Shown one piece after another: positions 33,760-42,749 of a stretch of DNA of 64,000 bases. Source of the stretch: Macrotrachela quadricornifera. Lineage: Eukaryota; Rotifera; Eurotatoria; Philodinida; Philodinidae. Made by a program: the position numbers and the translations under genes. Within the stretch, counting starts at the first letter, position 1. Each line of letters starts with the position of its first letter. The notes under the pieces were generated by a model. It had not been told where the DNA came from, ran no database searches, and was given only the letters and a program-made list of their open reading frames with translations. The stretch is from NCBI GenBank assembly GCA_022393335.1, contig JAJEKB010020949.1, positions 758,967 to 822,966 on the forward strand. The letters are read 5' to 3'.

Positions 33760-34212
33760 ACAAAAATACTGATACTTCGATTTTTGGGAAAAGAAAAAAA
33801 CCACGTGCCGAAAAATATGTCGTACAATGTGTTGTAAAACGCGACACATGCGACACATTTTAATTTAGTGTGTATCTAATAGTATATTCAGTGTCTAATA
33901 AATTCACAATCTATATACAGACGATAATTCAATAGAATAGGTCTCATTTCATAAATAAATTTCTCACAAAGTGTAATAAACGTTTGTACAATGTCTTAAA
34001 TAGAAAAGTTTTCAAGCGAAAGAAAAAAACAGTTGGTGCACACTGAATTAAAATGTGTCGCGTTTTACGACACATCAAAACGCGACACGAGGTGCTCACT
34101 GTGACACATTTCTTCCAGCGGACCCACAACACATTTTTTTGTGACACATTCGACACACTTTAGGCACGTGGTTTTTATCTTTTTCTAAAAATCAAATTAT
34201 TAGTATTTTTTT
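33760..34212. mobile_element. foldback element rich in TGTGTCG words
   Basis: The left arm (about 33764-33872) and the reverse complement of the right arm (about 34035-34212) share AAATACT-AT, CGATTTTT-GAAAA, AAACCACGTGCC, GTAAAACGCGACACA and TTTTAATT-AGTGTG. Within the arms TGTGTCG or CGACACA recurs about ten times. There is no coding capacity beyond a 70-codon artefact. The right arm is longer than the left because it contains extra copies of the short word, as if it expanded by slippage. Confidence 0.7.
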
Positions 34213-34616
34213 TATAGTTTAATTTGAATTAGTGGTATCCATTCTTGTACCTGAAGACGATCAGATTGTAGGATCTAATCATTCAGAGAACCACAGATCT
34301 CTATAGAACCGTTTCGAGGCAGTTTTTTTTTACTAGTTAGCGACCTTTCGAGATATTCTCGAATTATTAATGGTCGCGAAATAATTAAAAAAAAAGATAT
34401 ACGAAAATATATTAATATAGTGCATCAAATCAGCTCGGTTATATGTACTGTCGCCAAGGGGTAAACATTAGACTCCAGCCCTTTGGAGTCATGTGGAGTT
34501 ACGGAGTCTGATGTTTCCCTCTTGCTTAAACTATATGGTTTCAATGGCGAAGTCTCTCTGCTTTGGCTATGAATAAATACGTTGTGGGAGACCTCCTTAT
34601 GAAATGAAGTATAAAC
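34213..34616. other. spacer between two mobile elements
   Basis: A short inverted pair around GACTCCAGCCCTTTGGAGTC (34471-34490) and a second nearby GGAGTTACGGAGTC are visible. No gene. Confidence 0.35.
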
Positions 34617-34618
34617 TA

Positions 34619-36387
34619 CAGGGTGGTTCAAAACCTTTACGCCCCCCTGGTTCTACCTATAGATCAAATGGTTTCATCAACAATTTTATACCAAATCGTA
34701 GCCCGTAAACAACTGCATCAACGAGTGCAGCCATATACTCATGATTAACAATGAAGGAAAAGACACAGGGACGATACATGCATATGTGCACGTACAGATA
34801 AGGAAGGAATGAAGAGAAAGAAAAAGAATAACCAGGACACTTTTTCAATGTTTTTCATTTCTTTCATGTTCTAAAAGTTTATTTGCTCGTGAAAATAACT
34901 GTTTTCGTTACCTCAAGAACTGAGTTAATTATTACCTGAACTTCGACAAGTTCCTGATATCGAAACTGAAGAAATTAAAATGGCCACTCTTTCTGACACA
35001 GAAGAACAACGATTTGTGGATCGAATTCGTTGCATTACATACCGTGAGATACGCGATGAAATGATTGCAAGAACAGGGGATACATTTATCAGTCGCGAAT
35101 GGATTTCTGAAAAGCTTCATCGTAGTGAAGACTGGGTACGACGGACTTGGAACAAAACAGTCGAAGAATGCTATACACAATTTGGAGGTGGTCGGTCTCA
35201 GGTGCTCTCGCAAGAAAGCAGAAACATTGTTGCTTCGGCAAGTGGTGTTAGAAGCAGCGGCTCTCGAAAAGTGGCACGAGAAATTTTAGAGAAAACAGGA
35301 CAGAAAGTGAGTTATTCTACGGTTCGTCGTGAACGCCAGCGACAAGGATTAAAACCATTCCATGTTATTTCAAAGCCACTGAAAACAGTCACACATGTTG
35401 AGGATCGAAAATGGCTTGCAAATTTCATTGCTGACTGGACCGAGGAAGATTTCCTACGTATGGCGCCGTCGGATGAATTTTATATCTATGTGATAAGAAA
35501 ACCAAACCATCAAAATGACAGAATTTAGGCAAAATCTGTCGAAGACATCACCGATGATGAAAGGTACCGTGAAATGGTTCAGAACGCAAAATGCATTGGA
35601 ATTTTCGTTATGTTCACTGCAAAGAAACTTCTTTGGGTTCTGAAAGGGGATGGTCAATCGTGGAATGGCGCCTATTTTCGTGACATTATTCTGGAGAAAC
35701 ATGTGATTCCATTTCTGCATAACCCAGTCAATGTTGTTGATACAGATGAAGTCATATTTCTTCACGATAAGGCACCCTGTATGAAAGCTAATGCAACACA
35801 ACATTTTCTGGAAGATGAAGGAGTGCATTTCTGGGGCAATTCGATTTGGCCTGGCAATAGTCCTGACATGAATCCTGCAGAGAACATCGGTGCAATTATC
35901 AAAGATAGAGATGAAGAGCTGATGGCAAGTGAAGATCCTCAAGATAGATACAATTATGACGCTCTCAAAACTAACCTTGAGAGTGTCCTTGAGGACCTAG
36001 AAAACGACACAGATCTTTTTTGTTGATTTGCTGTGCTCCATGAGGAAAAGATTTGACGCTCTCGCAGCTGTCAGAGGAGGTCATACCAATTTCTAAAGTT
36101 ATAAAATTTACTGTTAAGCAGTTTATATCGTCAATAAATCAGAAACTTCATGATATATTCAAATAGGTGAATGGAATGATGGTTCTTGCATACATTCTAA
36201 ATTAGAGGATATATGGCACTCTGGTACATATGGCATAAGCTCTTTTGATTATGTAATAGACAACACCTGATTCGATAGTACAGGTTGATGTAGAAGTTTA
36301 CGGGTTACGATTTGGTATAAAATTGTTGATGAAACCATTTGATCTATAGGTAGAACCAAGGGGGCGTAAAGGTTTTGAACTACCCTG
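34619..36387 (+). mobile_element. Tc1/mariner-superfamily DD37E element
   Basis: The element of 1769 bp begins CAGGGTGGTTCAAAACC and ends with the reverse complement (GGTTTTGAACTACCCTG, one base different), flanked by TA at 34617-34618 and 36388-36389. The terminal inverted repeats run about 97 bp and include TCAAATGGTTTCATCAACAA and TTTATACCAAATCGTA. A near-complete transposase frame lies between them. Its ends resemble in layout those of the element at 8532 (both start CAGGGTG-TTCA), suggesting related families. Conserved ends plus a single stop imply recent activity. Confidence 0.88.
34980..36026 (+). pseudogene. DD37E transposase with one in-frame stop
   Basis: The frame covers 349 codon positions including its final stop, the usual length for the superfamily, with a single interruption: TAG at 35526-35528 (position 183). 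No frameshift is present. The N-terminal half carries a helix-turn-helix region (about 36-60) and a second helical DNA-binding part (about 78-118). Catalytic residues can be placed: Asp165 in APSDEFYIYVIRKP, Asp263 in FLHDKAPCMKA and Glu301 in NPAENIGAIIK. Thirty-seven residues lie between the last two, so the motif is DD37E rather than DD34E (Tc1) or DD34D (mariner). DD37E is known from mosquito ITmD37E elements and a few others; whether this belongs with them needs a tree. The stop differs from a tryptophan codon by one base. Confidence 0.85.
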
Positions 36388-36389
36388 TA

Positions 36390-37343
36390 AATCATTAAAT
36401 AAATTTTTTTATTATTATTTTATTTAAAACAATAAAAGATAATGGAATTACAAAACACGAATGTCTTTCGGAATCTTCTAACCTAAAATAATTTTACACG
36501 AAAATTCAATTTTTTTTTTAATTTGATAATACATTCTAATGGAATATCTTAACCCTTTTGGGACAGGTGGTACATCGTTTATACCACAACTTGTTTTTAA
36601 TAGAAATATGTTATGTATTGATAATGGAAAGTAGTTGTGTAAGCATGAGAACACGTTTATAGTAGTTATTATATCCTACTTTTTCCTTCCCTTCTTTGCA
36701 TGAATCTATCATGTTGTATTTCTTTCATTTATTTTCTCCCATACGCAGTTGTGCATGGTGTTGTTAGGTGGCACCATCGCTTATACATCATCTTTTTTTT
36801 TCTATGATCATCGTGATGTCATCATGTTATCTCTAGAACATCCGAAATCTAACTTTATTCAAACTGCTTGACCTTCTCGTCTTCGTCTTGGAAAGGAAAT
36901 CATGTTTTAAAAAACTGGATGATCAAGTCTCGAAGAGTTTATTGAGGACAAAAGTTGAAAATTATATCGATAAAACGGAGCACGACATCATTAAAAATTT
37001 TAAATAATTGAAAAAAAAAGGAACAAAATACATCGAATAAAACAAATATAAAACACAAATAGAGAGAAGTCGCAAAGCTTGAACAAGTTCAAGATAAAAA
37101 AAAGAATCGAAAGAATTGACACATTAGTGTTATCGGAAAATTTCGTATTCTAACTAAGAAAAACCTGATGCAAAATGTTACATAAAATAAAACTTATATT
37201 TGTCAATAGCATATACTTTGGTTTCTTTCTCTAATGTCACACGGAAAATTTTAAATTTCTGATTAATAATTTTATTATTTTTACACTTGCATATATCTCT
37301 CATATTTTCATCTTCATTTTTATTTTTTTTTTAAAAATCTTTT
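36390..37343. other. intergenic; lone TTAA-type transposon end and a direct repeat
   Basis: TTAACCCTTTTGGGACAGG at 36549-36567 looks like the end of a piggyBac-type element, but no partner end was found in the window. The segment GGTGGTACATCGTTTATAC (about 36567) is echoed by GGTGGCACCATCGCTTATAC (about 36766) in direct orientation. The right part is the 3' flank of the GTPase gene. Confidence 0.4.
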
Positions 37344-40300
37344 CTAATCGAAGTTCAATAGTGTATCTTGATCGACATTGAACTGATTCAATTCATCTAT
37401 TTGAAATTGAAACATCGGTTTTAATTCTTCTGGTAAAAAGAGAAATGCAGATTTTATTGAACGTATTTTAGTAGAACGATCATCGAAAGGATTTTCACGT
37501 ACTTTATCTATAGCTCGGCTAAAATTTATTCGGATTTTCTCCATTAAAGAATTATAAACTTGACTATATTTAGCATAACCACCTGAAATAACTTTTTTTA
37601 ATTGAGCTAAAATATCTTTAGGTGGATTTATTGAATAATTATTGATATCTACAAAATCATAACGTTGTAAAATATCACTAACAAGATTATTTACTCTTAT
37701 TTTTAATTCTTCTATTTTTTGACAAACCGATTTTGATGTATAAGAATTGGCTAATCCATATTGTACATATATCAAATTTTTCATGTATTGTTCAGTTTCA
37801 AGAAAATGATTATTTTCAATAAATATTTCAGTATTCTTAATTGCATTTAAAATAGCTATTGATAATATTTCATTAATTTCATTTTCAAAATTTAGAAGAA
37901 TAATTTTATTTTCTTCATCAATTAATCCCATAATATGTCGTCGATTTATAACTATTCGAATTTTTTCAATATTTTCATTAATTTCATGAATTTTATCTTG
38001 ATTATCTTCTAACTGTTCAATTTTTCCATTAAGATTATGTGCACAAATTTTTGTTTTTCGTACTATTTTATTTAGGGAAGATTGTAAATCATATTTAATC
38101 TGAATTAAAAATTTTGATTTAGATGAATTTTCAATAATATCATATAATTCAAGATCTGCATTTGCATAATTTTCCTTTGATATATAATCTCTCGCTCTAT
38201 CATATGCTTCTCGAGACATATTAGCAATATCAATTTGATGTTGTCTATGTATAGCTCGAAATCCCTTATCTGATAAACTAATTGTACAAAATCGATCTAA
38301 ACAACCTAATGCTTGAGTAATAATTAAAGAATTTCTAAATTCTTGATTTTTACCAGATATTTTATATTCTTTCATATTATTATCAAGAGTAGAATGATAA
38401 TTAAAAAATTTCCAATTCCAATGTGCTATTTTATCAGTTCCATGTAAACTTTCGAAAACAAATGTATATTTATTGAGAGAAGATAATTCTTCAAAATAAT
38501 TTTCTAAATCATTTGAATATTCATTAAGATCATCTTCATCAATATTATTTATATGATTAAAATTTCTTTCGATTTCTTTGTTTAAAAAATTACCATACTC
38601 GTCTATATATTTTCTTAAAAAGTCATTCATATTTATTGCTACGGTTTTAACATGATGATATCCTACTTTTTCACAGTTATTTATATATATCAATGCATTA
38701 TTTGCTAGAAGAGCATCTAATTTATCATTAAAATAATAGATTTGTTTATATTTTTCATATTCATTAAGAATTTTCTTTTTCTTTTGAATAGTTTCTTCAA
38801 GTAATTCATAACTATGTTGTCCTTTTTCTTCTAGAAAATCTATTTCTTTAAGTGACATTAAATTACTTGAAGTTAATAATGAATTATATTCTTTCTTAAT
38901 TGATTCAAGATGAATTAAAGTATTATTAAATTCTATACGTTTTTCTTCAATTAATTGTAATTGTTTATCATAATTTTTCTGAGTTTTTGTCATAATATCA
39001 TTGAAGATTTCAATATTTGTATATCCTTTTTGTTTTAAATATTCATTTGGTTGAGTATCAAGTCGCTGCAAACCTACTCCTAAATTGACAAACAATCCAC
39101 TAAAAATGCCTAAATCTATTTTTGATGAAGTTAAATGTTTATAATGTTGATTAATTATATTAAGATCATCTAGTTGAGATTCTATTTGATGTAGTTCATC
39201 TTCTACTTTTTTGATTTCTATATCTTGTTGAACTTTTAAATTTTCAATTTTTTTATTTAATATATCTATATTTAAATATCCAAATTTTCGTAAATAATTA
39301 CGAGCTGGATATAAAGTATCATATTCATTTTTAATTTCTTCGATTTCGTTTAATTCTTTTATAAGATGATCGATAGTTTGACTGTCTAAATTAAAAGTCT
39401 TCTTAATACAATTAAAAATATCATTTGTAACTTTAATAAAATATTCATTTATTCGTTCTCGATATATCTTTAATTCAGGAATAGTATTTTCTAAAATATT
39501 CATCGATTGAATTTTTTCAATAATCTCCTGTGCTAAACAAATATTTTGTGGAAATTTTAAACTTAAATCTATTTTAATTAAATTTTGTTCTAATTGATAT
39601 GCACGTTCTTCTAATTCTTCTCTAATATGACGTATTAATGAATTATAAGTATCTGAATAAATTCGATCGATCCATTTAGTCTTTTTTAAATGTAATAATA
39701 ATCGTGAAAAAGATCGATAATTAATTATTCCTGTTTGATGATCAAAAGTATGAAGAATATTTTCTGCTTCTCTTTGTAATTGTTGCATATATCCAATTAT
39801 ATTTTGTATACTATAATAAAATATTCGAGCAGTTTTTAATTCAATATTAGGTAGAGTACGAATCATTTCCATTTGAATAACTAATCTTTCAATATCTTCA
39901 AGTGCATGAATTCCATTTCTTTTAAAAATTTCTTCAATTCTTAAATTAATTTCATCAAAATATTTAAGAATTTTTATAATAAATTCATTATAAATATTAT
40001 TTAAATCTTTAATTGTTTCAATAGAAATATTATTTTTTATATATTCAGATATTTGATTTTGTAGTAAAAATGTTTCTTTAGCTGAACTTAAAAGTATCAT
40101 ATAATCATGAAGAATTTTAATATCGTCATTATTTAATTGAATTTTCATTAAAATAGTATTTGTTTCGTCAGAAAAATGATTTAAATGTTGTAAAAATAAT
40201 TTAATAATATTGTGATAATTTTCCTCGACTTTTCCATTTAAATGATGATTTAAAATGGGTAAACATCGTGATATAATATAAATTCTATCAGCTATTTGTT

Positions 40301-42749
40301 TAAATTCATTTTTTGAAATAAGTTCGGAGTTAGATTTTATTAATGTCGATTCAAAACGTTCAGTAAAATCTTGACATATTTTTTTATAATATGATTCAGG
40401 ATCATTAAATGAATTTTGAAGTAGAAGAAAATTATTTAAATATATTCCGATTGAAGAACTGTATAAATCTTGTTCTTGCAATTCAATATTTCTATTTTCT
40501 AATTTAGAAAGAATATTTTCGATGAATATTTTAGAAGATACTAATTCTGATCCTAAATGTTCTTTTAAAATTTGAATCTGTTGAATATAATCATGAGCAA
40601 TTTTATACTCTTGAATATCTTCATCTTTCAATCCATCTTGACTAACTAAATAACGATTGAATTTTTCTATAACATCTATACAATATTGATGAATATTATC
40701 GTTTATAAATCGTATTGAATCTTCATATGCATCTTGAATAAAATTTTGATTTATCAAGTTATTTAAGAACTTTAAATTATTCATATAATACATTACAAGA
40801 TCAATATTTTTATATTTTATTGCACACATTATATTCAATTTGTATTTTTGTATCTGATTTAAAATTATATTTTGTGTATCTTCACTCATGGAAAATTGAA
40901 AAACTTCATATGGATAGCAAATACCGTTTAGATTTTTGAGCTGTTTAATTAAAATTTTCGGATCATCGTGAATGGGATCAATTTTGTTAGGACTACTTTT
41001 AGTTTTAGTAATCATATCTGTTAATACTGTTACAAAAGCACTATCTGATCGTAAAGTGGGATCTTCGTCTACTTTTGAAGTTTTAATATCGGTTAATAAT
41101 GCATTGATATCTGAATTTGTAGGATACTTTGTAAATGCATACAAAATACCGTAAAGTCTATCTTCAATTCCACGAATCATGTTAATTAAAATATGTGCTA
41201 ATTTTTGAATGCCTTGTCCTCTATCTCCTAAACTTCTATAGCTAGATAGAGCGAGTACCTTAACACTCTTACAATTTTTAAGAGCTTCAATAACTCCTAC
41301 GCTATTAGCAATATCAACCTCTGGACCTGCCGTATCACCAAAACCAGGAGTGTCACATAAAATGATCTCGTCAGTCTCATGAGAACCAAAAATATCTTCT
41401 AATTTTACTGTAACGGGTGTTATATATCGAGTTTCGGATTTGCTCAGCGGACTACTTGTGACACTATTTAATCCAACATTTCTGACAGGTCCATCTATTG
41501 TTATATGTTCTAAGAAACGTCCAGGAGCGATTTCTACTAGTGTATCTTTCATCTTCGCACCAGTAAGAAATTGAATTGTCGTCGATTTTCCACTACCAGT
41601 AATACCTACTAATAGAATAATTTCTTTATTATTGATTAATTCAGCTGTTTTATTCGTTTTTTCTATGAGTCTTCGTATCTCCTGTAGGTTTAATGGTCGA
41701 ATTTTCTTTAAGAGATTAGTTAATATACGTACTGTAGATGAACAATCTTCGTAATGTATGGTTCGATTTAAATCTTGAAGATAAGTTTTGATTTGTTCTG
41801 AAAATAGTTCTTCCTTTTGAATTTGATCTTTCAATTTTTCTATTTTCAGAGTGACTGAATCTGGCATTTTTTCAACTATACAATCTTTAAGTGATGTCTG
41901 TTGAAAATCTACCAAAAGTTCTATGATAGTTTTCTCAGCACAACAGGGCATATGAGCCAAATCATCAAATAAATTTTTCTGATCTATTCGTTTATTTTCA
42001 TCTTTATGGAAGGTTCTGGTATTGTTTACATTTTCTACTATTTTTTCTGTACATGTTTTCTGTTGAAATGTATCATCATTTTTCAAAATAGGCTCAGTTG
42101 ATTTTCGATAAAATATCTCTTCTGTAATTTTTTCTAATTGTTCCAAGTCACGCACATATCTTATTTCTTGCTCAGCTGCATCTGTTCTATCCTCGTCTTC
42201 ATACTGTTCAATTCGTTTTTTTGATCGTTTAATTCTTTCTGTTAACTGTGTTACATCTTTAATTTTATATTTTTCTAACCCATAAGTCAATCGATTTTCT
42301 AGTTCACTCAAATCCAATTTGTCGATACTTTGTGAAAGAAGTAAAGCAGATTTTAAAGATATCTCTTCACTAAGATCTTTCAATTGTTTTAATGCATTTA
42401 AATATTTTTCTTCTATCTTAGCTTCATCATTTCTATCTTCATCTTTATACTGTTGAATTCGTTCTTCTGTTCGCTTCATTCTTTCACCTAATTGTGTCAT
42501 TTCTTTGATTTTACATTTTGCTATACTATTTTTTAATTGATTTTCGAGTTCGCGCAATTCAAACTTTTTACCGTCTGTAAGAATACATGTAGTTGTTGTC
42601 GAAACATTTTCATATTGTTTCTTCGAGCTATTGAATTGTTCATGTTCAGTAGAATTTCCACTTGTTTTATTGTTTTCAGGAGTTGAACTGAAGGATTGAT
42701 TCATCTTTGAATTAATCAACAATTGATGCAGGTAATCGGATCGATGCAC
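37344..42749 (-). CDS. giant P-loop GTPase-like coiled-coil protein, 1801 aa
   Basis: One uninterrupted 5.4-kb exon. The start is ATG at 42747-42749; a second Met at residue 16 is an alternative. A Ser/Asn-rich head is followed by two tandem copies of a ~80-residue charged helical unit (about 62-135 and 146-220), both starting with a LELEN-L or LSELEN-L type segment and containing QLxERxKR. The nucleotide-binding domain follows: Walker A GITGSGKST at 382-390, a conserved switch-like T and the G3 motif CDTPGFGD (Asp466). FTKYP about 80 residues later sits where a G4 (N/TKxD) motif is expected but lacks the Asp. The remaining ~1200 residues are predicted helical and charged, without a membrane segment or signal. 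Domain order suggests a large cytosolic AIG1/septin-like or dynamin-like mechanochemical GTPase. I cannot name a family; an ATPase is not excluded because the base-selecting motif is atypical. Confidence 0.88.
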   Translation of the reverse strand: MHRSDYLHQLLINSKMNQSFSSTPENNKTSGNSTEHEQFNSSKKQYENVSTTTTCILTDGKKFELRELENQLKNSIAKCKIKEMTQLGERMKRTEERIQQYKDEDRNDEAKIEEKYLNALKQLKDLSEEISLKSALLLSQSIDKLDLSELENRLTYGLEKYKIKDVTQLTERIKRSKKRIEQYEDEDRTDAAEQEIRYVRDLEQLEKITEEIFYRKSTEPILKNDDTFQQKTCTEKIVENVNNTRTFHKDENKRIDQKNLFDDLAHMPCCAEKTIIELLVDFQQTSLKDCIVEKMPDSVTLKIEKLKDQIQKEELFSEQIKTYLQDLNRTIHYEDCSSTVRILTNLLKKIRPLNLQEIRRLIEKTNKTAELINNKEIILLVGITGSGKSTTIQFLTGAKMKDTLVEIAPGRFLEHITIDGPVRNVGLNSVTSSPLSKSETRYITPVTVKLEDIFGSHETDEIILCDTPGFGDTAGPEVDIANSVGVIEALKNCKSVKVLALSSYRSLGDRGQGIQKLAHILINMIRGIEDRLYGILYAFTKYPTNSDINALLTDIKTSKVDEDPTLRSDSAFVTVLTDMITKTKSSPNKIDPIHDDPKILIKQLKNLNGICYPYEVFQFSMSEDTQNIILNQIQKYKLNIMCAIKYKNIDLVMYYMNNLKFLNNLINQNFIQDAYEDSIRFINDNIHQYCIDVIEKFNRYLVSQDGLKDEDIQEYKIAHDYIQQIQILKEHLGSELVSSKIFIENILSKLENRNIELQEQDLYSSSIGIYLNNFLLLQNSFNDPESYYKKICQDFTERFESTLIKSNSELISKNEFKQIADRIYIISRCLPILNHHLNGKVEENYHNIIKLFLQHLNHFSDETNTILMKIQLNNDDIKILHDYMILLSSAKETFLLQNQISEYIKNNISIETIKDLNNIYNEFIIKILKYFDEINLRIEEIFKRNGIHALEDIERLVIQMEMIRTLPNIELKTARIFYYSIQNIIGYMQQLQREAENILHTFDHQTGIINYRSFSRLLLHLKKTKWIDRIYSDTYNSLIRHIREELEERAYQLEQNLIKIDLSLKFPQNICLAQEIIEKIQSMNILENTIPELKIYRERINEYFIKVTNDIFNCIKKTFNLDSQTIDHLIKELNEIEEIKNEYDTLYPARNYLRKFGYLNIDILNKKIENLKVQQDIEIKKVEDELHQIESQLDDLNIINQHYKHLTSSKIDLGIFSGLFVNLGVGLQRLDTQPNEYLKQKGYTNIEIFNDIMTKTQKNYDKQLQLIEEKRIEFNNTLIHLESIKKEYNSLLTSSNLMSLKEIDFLEEKGQHSYELLEETIQKKKKILNEYEKYKQIYYFNDKLDALLANNALIYINNCEKVGYHHVKTVAINMNDFLRKYIDEYGNFLNKEIERNFNHINNIDEDDLNEYSNDLENYFEELSSLNKYTFVFESLHGTDKIAHWNWKFFNYHSTLDNNMKEYKISGKNQEFRNSLIITQALGCLDRFCTISLSDKGFRAIHRQHQIDIANMSREAYDRARDYISKENYANADLELYDIIENSSKSKFLIQIKYDLQSSLNKIVRKTKICAHNLNGKIEQLEDNQDKIHEINENIEKIRIVINRRHIMGLIDEENKIILLNFENEINEILSIAILNAIKNTEIFIENNHFLETEQYMKNLIYVQYGLANSYTSKSVCQKIEELKIRVNNLVSDILQRYDFVDINNYSINPPKDILAQLKKVISGGYAKYSQVYNSLMEKIRINFSRAIDKVRENPFDDRSTKIRSIKSAFLFLPEELKPMFQFQIDELNQFNVDQDTLLNFD

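Noticed and set aside
35454..35942. 162-codon minus-strand frame inside the DD37E element
   Set aside because: Antisense shadow of the transposase, whose catalytic motifs are on the plus strand.
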